From Steromphala cineraria (taxonomy: Eukaryota; Mollusca; Gastropoda; Trochida; Trochidae), in assembly GCA_916613615.1 (NCBI GenBank), contig OU744730.1, positions 33,031,315-33,095,314 of the forward strand: a DNA stretch of 64,000 nt. Reading direction: 5' to 3'. Under the pieces are notes generated by a model. That model did no database searches. It saw nothing but the letters and a program-made list of their open reading frames with translations, and was not told where the DNA came from. The translations under genes were made by a program, and so were the position numbers. Below, one piece after another: positions 57,361 to 64,000 of the stretch (the first letter of the stretch is position 1; each line of letters opens with the position of its first letter).

Positions 57361-59050
57361 TTTTAGTAGTGTAGAGACTTATTATCTAGAGATGAGAGGG
57401 TTTGCTATGTGTGAAACAAGAAGAATACATAAGCATTACTGATAAGAATGACAAGAATATGTGCTGTTAAGTGTTTAGATTGATATTGCCAATTTGACTT
57501 GAAACATTACGACATTGAGAGCCAGTGATTTCTTTAGGTGTAATGATAGTACTTTTTAAGACATATTGTTAAGAATTACATTTTTTCATATAATATTATA
57601 TATTGGAATCGTATACATCTAAAGATCTAGTCTCCATCAAAATAATTGTTAAGTTCACATTAAGGCCTCTCTTAAACAGACACATAACCACACCAAGTAA
57701 TTGAAAAAACATATTCATGTTACGAATAACAAGAAATCCTTATGCAATCCCCCCAAAAGGTAAAATAGGAAACAACAAGATTAAGATTTAAGATTTAAGA
57801 TCTACATGCATGATATTTAAGATAACGAAAACTGACATGACTTAGATAAGAGTCTAAGTAAAGGAGTATAGGTGATTTATGTCTTAACCTCATTTCATTG
57901 CAAACATATTAATTTTCAGATATATGTATCCACTATAATTCCTTAAATGAATTTCAAAAGTCTACTAAAATGTAAGGATGGAAGTAAGGCACGGGGGTAT
58001 ATAGGGCAAATCATTGTTGTCATTTTAACGTATATATTTTAAAAAAACGTTTCACCTTTACCAAATAATTTGTATTTTTATTATATACAGATCATTCTCA
58101 GATATTCTATTGCATAACGGGTTTGTACGACTCAATATTAATGAAAAAATGAAGTAATGAGTGATATTGGGAGAGGGTAATTTGGAGGGCCGGCTTTATT
58201 CGTTACATAACTCTCATTAAGCTGTATAGGTGGCCAGTTGGGTAGTATTAATTAAAGCTTATTGATACGTTTAGGCTTACACGTATACATATCAATTAAG
58301 GTCATTAGATAAATTAAATACAGGATAATTCAATCAATTTAAATTTTATAGCCTTAAAGTTGACACGACGAAATCAGCATAGTCCTCGCCCAATCTTAAT
58401 TTGAATATTACATAAGGTGATTAATTTGAGAAAAACATAAGGTGAACATCACATAACATAAAATGACGTAAACTAGCTTTTTCTCTTTTTGATCAATTTC
58501 ATATAGGCCTTCTCTGGTGGGAACTTAACACAGTGCAAAAGAAATGTTACCTTTTTATTCATGTTATTTTAATGAAATTGAGAAACTTGTTGTTAATAAG
58601 AATACAAGTCGTTTTGGTAGCTGAAGTCATAAAACGTTGCGTTGTACAACCTTTTTTCTAAAAAAATCCTTTAAATTAAAAAAAACTAGAGCTATTATCT
58701 CAAATGAAGATATCATCACAGGTACAAAATATCATTATAAAACCTAATAACGCTTGTTTGTTCGCGTCTATTCAAAAGTCCGTTTGCTTTTTGATAGGTG
58801 CTGAAATCTATAAAACGGTACCTTGGGCGGAGCCAAAATTACTCTTTTACGCACGCTTCGGAATCCTCAAAGAAATTTTACGGAATTTTTCTATATTTTC
58901 GTTTTTAAAAAATCCCATGAATATCATTGCCTATTTCATGTTTTTATCTCTAGAAATCTGGTAACAATTTCTAACCGATTTTCTGTATGAAAAAAAAAAT
59001 CCCGTTTAAATTCAAGATTCGAACCGACTTGTCGTACACATACATTTAAT
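57360..59050. other. Intergenic stretch upstream of the DNAJA2-type gene
   Basis: AT-rich with no exon recognised. The 86-codon ORF at 58704-58964 has a hydrophobic C-terminus but no motif or splice support. It lies close to the DnaJ promoter and is left uncalled. Confidence 0.4.
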
Positions 59051-59120
59051 AAAAACCGTGGGTTCAGTCAGAGTAACTTCCCTTTGACCACGGTTTTCAT
59101 AATAGAGGTCGCTACGACAG

Positions 59121-59145
59121 TGACGTCAGTCATATCCTTCTCGAA
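59121..59145 (+). promoter_or_regulatory. CRE palindrome and heat-shock-element dimer before DNAJA2
   Basis: A perfect CRE TGACGTCA lies at 59121-59128. TTCTCGAA at 59138-59145 matches a two-unit heat-shock element (TTCnnGAA). Both fall within 36 bp of the ATG at 59157. CREB/ATF and HSF control of Hsp40 genes is known in animals; use here is inferred. Confidence 0.4.
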
Positions 59146-59156
59146 CCTCGTGTAAG

Positions 59157-59225
59157 ATGGCCGACACTAAGTTGTATGATATTTTAGGCGTCACTAAGAA
59201 CTCATCTGATGGAGAAATCAAAAAG
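59157..59225 (+). CDS. DNAJA2: DNAJA2-type Hsp40, coding exon 1
   Basis: Encodes residues 1-23 (MADTKLYDILGVTKNSSDGE, then IKK), helix I and the start of helix II of the J domain. The KLYDILGV start is that of type I DnaJ proteins of the DNAJA2/DNAJA1 group. The donor is AAG|GTATGA, phase 0. The start has AAGATGG context. As an Hsp70 co-chaperone it would stimulate ATP hydrolysis by cytosolic Hsp70 and deliver non-native proteins. Confidence 0.93.
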
Positions 59226-60006
59226 GTATGAAGATTATCTGTATAAGGGATAGCTAATGTTACATTAAATCCATATGGGGTCGTCTAAAAACATTGTGTA
59301 ATATGAATTTTGCCGTTTGTTTCGCACGTGACAAAGAATGTTCTTCCGTTTCTAGAAATGTTTTTTCGTCATAGTCATTCATAGCCACAGGTTCGGATTA
59401 TTATTCTTATATAAATTTGAAGGGGAAGTCCCATATGGGTTTCTCCAAAGGAATATTAACAAATTGGGAATTCCATTTCTGTTACTTTTGCCTTTGTCTT
59501 TCGGTTTCGATTTATTTTAGGGATTCGAGTTTTCTCAATTTCGCCTCAGGCCGTCAAATATTCATCGTATGCAAAATCTGCTAGATCATTGTTTAGTCTG
59601 CTATTTATAAACTGTACCAAAATGTATTTTGTGTATGTTGATGTAAATTTACATGTGTAAATTTACATGTCAAATTGTCCTAGGAAACCCACCTAATAAC
59701 TTCTTGTAAATTAATGACAATAGGTAGGCAAATATTCTTGTCTGCTCAAAAATATCCAAATCTCCACCTCTTACTTTTCAGTCACAGATACACTTTTTAT
59801 AAGCATTTATTATTTCATGTACAAGTAAGCATTATTATTATCATGTTGCCATAATTAATATTATCAGCTGTATCGTCACAGTGAAAACCAGAAAAAATAA
59901 GAATAGTGTATTTCTTCATGTTATTTCTATTGACTAAAAATAATTTCTTTCATTCAATGGCATGAATCCTTGTCAAAGTTTCTCATGTTTCCTTATTTTC
60001 AATCAG

Positions 60007-60066
60007 GCCTACTACAAACTAGCAAAGGAATATCACCCAGACAAAAACCCAGAAGCTGGTGAAAAG
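60007..60066 (+). CDS. DNAJA2: DNAJA2-type Hsp40, coding exon 2
   Basis: Residues 24-43, AYYKLAKEYHPDKNPEAGEK. It carries the invariant HPD (33-35), which contacts the Hsp70 nucleotide-binding domain and triggers hydrolysis. Acceptor AATCAG at 60006, donor AAG|GTATTG at 60067, both phase 0. A short 60-nt exon missed by simple ORF calling. Confidence 0.93.
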
Positions 60067-60215
60067 GTATTGTTGAATTGATTACTTTTTAAAGTCACTT
60101 TTTAAAGCAATTTCTGTACATCTCTAAAGTAATTTTCAAACAAACTTATAATTTTCATTTACTTTTAAGATTTGTTTTTTGTCTAATTCGAACATTTTGA
60201 CGCTTGATCTTTCAG

Positions 60216-60318
60216 TTTAAGGAAATCAGCTTTGCGTATGAAGTGTTATCAAACCATGAAAAAAGGGAAACTTACGACAGATTTGGTCTCCAGGGACTCA
60301 AAGAGGGAGCTTCAGGAA
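60216..60318 (+). CDS. DNAJA2: DNAJA2-type Hsp40, coding exon 3
   Basis: Residues 44-77 plus the first base of 78: FKEISFAYEVLSNHEKRETY, then DRFGLQGLKEGASG, which are helices III-IV of the J domain. KFKEISFAYEVLS and EQGL-type motifs are diagnostic of the DNAJA family. Acceptor TCTTTCAG at 60208-60215, donor GGAA|GTAAGT (phase 1). Confidence 0.92.
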
Positions 60319-60366
60319 GTAAGTATCTTAACAATAATAATACTAACTATATTGTACTAAGTACAA

Positions 60367-62249
60367 GGTGTAACGATACAGGAGGGTTGCGATACGATAC
60401 ATATCCCGATATGGGAGTCACGATACGATACGTATCCCGATAGATATAATCCCCTGACATAATGATCTTTTCACAAACTTTTGGAATCAGTTAATCTTGA
60501 GAAAGAATTGACTTGATGCAGTGTTCTGCCAAGACATTTCAAGCCTGGGGCCATTGACCCCCTTACAGAAAAAAGTTGGGGTCATTTTCTGCAGGCTAGG
60601 GGTCAAATAAAGTGTGATCAATTTTTATTAACCAGTTACCACAATTATCCTTAGCGTTTTTGTGTTTATCTGTTTAATTCATTACCTATCATTGAGTTAT
60701 AATAATGAGAATGTAACAACTCTTTAGCAGGTTATGTCTCAACATCCATTGACTTAGACAATGAACTGAAGATTGAATTTCTGTTTATAATTTCAATAAA
60801 TAATCAAGTTTCAATAGTGTCAGTTATTCAGTAAATAACTGCCAGGTGCTTTGAATCTAATATTAACTGGAAAGCAGACGATGTACAGATCTATTTATAG
60901 CAACACATAACCATGCAAAAGTAAAACACTGAAAATACATTACATTGAGTAAAATGAAAGTACTTTGGCTGTTTTAAATATAATTCTATAAAGTTTTGAT
61001 GCATATCAACTACTTGACACACACTGCATCAGTTTTTTTAGCCTGTCAAACTTGCCAACAGATCAGACTGTTTTCGTTTCCCTATCACCAGTGTTTAAAA
61101 CATAGCCCGTCCGCCAGTCCTTGACTGGCTACTTTTTGCCAGGACTGGTTACTTTTTGGTCAGGACTGGTAACATTTAATAAATTTTCTTTATTTTCCCT
61201 TAAGTAATTGACAAATCAATTTTCAGGACAGGCTAGGTTTCCAATCTATTTCATACACTGCTATCACTGCTACTCCTGCTGTTCCTTTCTCCTCCCTGCA
61301 GTAATGCAAACTCCAAACACTGTGTTAATGAAGTTTTGCTTGCTAAGTCGATGCATGGAGCTTGTGAAGTTAGTGGAGGGAGGATATAGTAACAGCATGT
61401 TAAAATAACGATGTGAAGTTGTTTGATGTTTTTTTTTTAAAAGTTTGGCCTTATTGACATTTTTTACTCAATACATGACACTGAGATGATCCAACAATTA
61501 AAGATAACAAGGTAATTATGTTGTTTGAATACAGGATTAGTTGTTTCATTGAATAATTTGATAACCGGTTCGTGTTTTCATTACAATTATGACCAACACA
61601 AGCGGGACATTTGGCCTTTATTGATTGCTTGTTAGTCAACTCAGGCTTGTTTATCTGTTTGTTCAGTAGTTCTTTGATTATCTTCAATCGATCAAATGAC
61701 ATTTTGAATACACAGATTATTTTTCCAATCAGTCAAACTGGATTCTCAATCGGACATGTCCGGTAAAAAGACCGATTTCTGCAGCCCTGCTTAGGTGAAC
61801 CATGTGTTGGAGACGTTATCGATAGGGTTTGTTACATCGGCTCGTTGTTGATGTTTACTTTTTAAAAAATGTATTCTTTGCATTCTATTTAAAACATTGA
61901 TATGAATGTGTCTGAATTTATTCAGAATTTTAATGCGCCAGGTGACCCACACAAGGCAAAAACCTTGCGTCAATGAAAAATTAATTGCATCAATGGCGCT
62001 AGGCCGCGGTCTCGGCAGAACACTGCTTGATGCTTTTTTTATGTAATTGTGATATCATCAAACTTGCAAATTTTAGAAGAGGTTGTTGTGTGCATTATGA
62101 AGTATCATTTTAATGTTTATCTCAGTTTTGAGCACCTATACTGAGAATTTATCATTGTTTTATGTTTCCCGATACGCATCCTACGATACGATATATTGTG
62201 GCCTATGTATCACGATACGATAATGTATTGCCGTATCGTTACACCTCTA
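60367..62249. mobile_element. hAT-like element, 1.9 kb, non-autonomous
   Basis: The left end GGTGTAACGATACAGG and the right end CGTATCGTTACACCTCTA are inverted; the right end, read inward, starts TAGAGGTGTAACGATACG. Subterminal CGATACGATA repeats occur at both ends, as in the hAT MITE at 44522. AAGTACAA flanks both sides (60359-60366 and 62250-62257), an 8-bp duplication; the outermost TAGA seems lost on the left. No transposase frame seen in the interior, so it is a deleted or non-autonomous copy. Confidence 0.75.
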
Positions 62250-62375
62250 AAGTACAAGTACATCGGAAATTTGATTTGTGCCTAAACACCCACAGCGCAG
62301 AGCCAGTTAATGTGTTGTTCTGCCTTTACAATGCTGCGTCTTAAGCAAGACAGTAACAACTCCCATCTTTTAATG

Positions 62376-62450
62376 TATTTTGGTATGAAGCGACTGGGAA
62401 TCGAAACCCAGGTGACGTGCGGACACTGAGCTACATCCCCGGTTAAATCT
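62376..62450 (-). mobile_element. tRNA-like SINE fragment
   Basis: On the - strand GGGGATGTAGCTCAGTGTCC (box A-like) is joined, without an anticodon arm, to ACCTGGGTTTCGATTCCCAG (box B), then TCGCTTCATACCA. It shares the 3' junction with the fragment at 33430-33510. The missing anticodon arm rules out a functional tRNA. Confidence 0.45.
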
Positions 62451-63370
62451 TCTATCAGAACACTTGTTCAAAAACCATCCGTTGTTATGGAAACCTTTTT
62501 AGAGTAAAAAAGTATCTTATGGCAGATTTTTGCATGTAATCGTACAAATTTGTCTAAGGAGATGAGCTTCTTTGGTAGTAGATAGACTAGTCCATGAAAA
62601 CTAGGCCAATTATTGACTTCGCAGGTAATTTTGGGACAGATTTTGGTTAGAACACGACTGACCAGGGCCAAACAAATTATTTAAACCTTGCACTTCTTTA
62701 ATCTTAATGTCAAAAGCAACTTAAATCAATTTGTGAACTAGGTTATTGAAATAACATGTCAACCAAGCCTTCAGCTTTTGGGTAAAAAATAGAAACCCTG
62801 GCTTATGACAGGTTTTAAATAAAAAAGGTATTTTTCCTGAAAAATGGTTACAATTTACCATGAATTACAGTAATTAAAATAGTTATTCTGTGATGAAATT
62901 GTTTCCTGTTGCATATTTAGCCCATGATAAATCTTTTATGTCGATGTGCACTGAATCTGATAAATCACATGAAAGGGTTTTAGTTATGCCGTTGTGTATC
63001 ATTTATTTGATCCACAGTTATGCCATTTTATCAATCTTCCCTGCCATTGCTAGGTTAGAGCCTCTCTTACAAAAGGGTTTCAGTTGTATATTGTTTGTCA
63101 GATATAGAACTTGATTGATTGGAAAAAGTCTTCATGGATCCTGATAATCATGTTAATTTCAAACTGCTTGAAGTAGAAACTTTGTACATGTTATACAACA
63201 GAGAGATTTTCATGTATAACTCTGTGTATCATATAAGATATCCATCTTTTCTGATATGGAAATATTTCAGTGGCATACAAAAGCTAGAACTCAGTTTTAA
63301 GTTAAAACTCTATGATCAATGAAGCCGAAGCACAGAGTGGCCATGTTACTCAGTACCATGTTACTTTCAG

Positions 63371-63494
63371 GCGGAGGCTTTGGTGGGGGTCTGTTTGATG
63401 ACCTGTTTGGGAACTTCTTCGGTTTCCCTGGAATGGGAGGGGGAGGCCCGAGAAACCGCAGGAGGCGTGGGGAGGATACCTTTCACCCTCTCAA
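63371..63494 (+). CDS. DNAJA2: DNAJA2-type Hsp40, coding exon 4 (G/F region)
   Basis: Completes Ser78 and runs to the first two bases of Lys119. It encodes the glycine/phenylalanine-rich linker (GGGFGGGLFDDLFGNFFGFP) followed by GMGGGGPRNRRRRGEDTFHP, then L. RRRGED..HPLKV is strongly conserved in DNAJA2. Acceptor ACTTTCAG at 63370, donor CTCAA|GTAAGT (phase 2). Confidence 0.92.
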
Positions 63495-63804
63495 GTAAGT
63501 ATCAGCTACTCGGACCAAGAGGGTCATTTTTGCAGTAAACTCATTCAAAATATATGCAAAATGTGTTTGATTATAGCTGTGAAGATACATACATAAAATA
63601 ATTGTTCTTGTTGATAAATAATAACTTACAATTGGGTTTTCACATCCCTAAATTGATGTTTATGTGAGTTTCATTTTGAACTTTAATAATGTACAAGACT
63701 GATTGTTGTTCATTGGTTTGTCTTTATTTGCTGTTTAAAGAAATGGACACTTATTAGGTGAAATGAGTCTCTTATCAGTTATGAACATGTCTTCTCTGTT
63801 GCAG

Positions 63805-63885
63805 GGTTAATCTAGAAGACTTGTACAATGGTAAAACTGCCAAACTTCAACTAAGCAAAACTGTGATTTGTGGTAAATGCAATGG
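63805..63885 (+). CDS. DNAJA2: DNAJA2-type Hsp40, coding exon 5 (gene continues)
   Basis: From Lys119 to residue 146 (split): [20 protein letters not shown], then ICGKCNG. This begins the client-binding domain, and CGKCNG is the first CxxCxG repeat of the zinc-binding region. Acceptor CTCTGTTGCAG at 63804, donor AATGG|GTAAGT (phase 2). The remaining zinc repeats, C-terminal beta-domains and any CaaX end lie beyond the window. Confidence 0.92.
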
Positions 63886-64000
63886 GTAAGTGGATCAGTT
63901 TTGCTTTATTAGTTCTGTTGATCTTGACATTTAAGTAAAAAAAGTCAAATTTTCAAGCAGTTAAAATGACATAATTTTATGACGGATATGCATCAATTTG
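63886..64000 (+). other. DNAJA2-type gene intron 5 (partial)
   Basis: Starts GTAAGT and runs to the window edge; nothing recognised in it. Confidence 0.8.

Larger units (their letters stand above)
60319..63370 (+). other. DNAJA2-type gene intron 3
   Basis: A phase-1 intron of 3.05 kb whose size is explained largely by a hAT element (60367-62249). It also holds a SINE-like tRNA fragment (about 62376-62450, - strand). ORFs at 61208, 61451 (-), 62890 and 63119 lack motifs and are not called. Confidence 0.8.

Overview
The window is animal nuclear DNA, most probably from a bivalve mollusc or another lophotrochozoan. The signs are AT-rich sequence, exons with GT-AG introns, a clear DNAJA2-type co-chaperone, tRNA-derived SINEs, LINE 3' ends, and 'AGCTCATCTGGCC / CGTCCGTCCGT' elements carrying internal tandem arrays of a kind known from bivalves. 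Species cannot be named from sequence alone.

Three protein-coding genes are well supported. (1) A Rab-like small GTPase on the + strand has two coding exons (15606-15782 and 21651-22091, 205 aa). It ends in a CC prenylation motif but has non-canonical G3 and G4 motifs. (2) A very large C2H2 zinc-finger gene lies on the - strand. One exon of about 6 kb (36038-42029) encodes about 32 fingers. It is joined in phase to a predicted 33-nt microexon (34187-34219) and then to an acidic Glu/Lys-rich last exon (30915-31367), giving a 2141-aa product. A non-coding first exon near 47055-47165 is likely. (3) A DNAJA2-type Hsp40 gene on the + strand has five exons seen (59157-63885) and runs off the right edge inside its Cys-rich zinc domain.

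Two weaker coding candidates are also on the + strand. One is a Cys-rich first exon at 2998-3190 behind a cluster of CAGGTG E-boxes. The other is an 81-codon ORF at 14275-14520 with repeated Arg-Ser-Ser-acidic motifs and an RVxF-like KSVRF motif, 1.1 kb upstream of the GTPase start.

The rest is intergenic and intronic DNA rich in mobile elements. 0.4-2.5 kb: a TTAA-flanked MITE and decayed minisatellites. 3.3 kb: a LINE 3' end. 4.4-7.5 kb: a composite element in which a 146-bp-unit array is split by a 1.63-kb insertion carrying its own eight-copy 169-bp array. 15.8-21.6 kb (GTPase intron): SINEs and a TTAA-flanked element with a 341-bp-period duplication. 25.6-26.3 kb: a SINE and a compact relative of the 4.4-kb element. 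28.1, 35.8, 42.1, 44.5 and 60.4 kb: inverted-repeat DNA elements, three of them with recognisable target duplications. 48-57 kb: microsatellites and minisatellites, plus a 5'-truncated LINE with a 14-bp target duplication at 53566-54411.

I found no rRNA, canonical tRNA gene, CRISPR array or viral gene. I found no wholly new system. The most interesting items are the microexon-linked zinc-finger protein with its repeated two-finger modules, the non-canonical Rab-like GTPase, the small RVxF/RSS ORF, and the satellite-within-satellite element.
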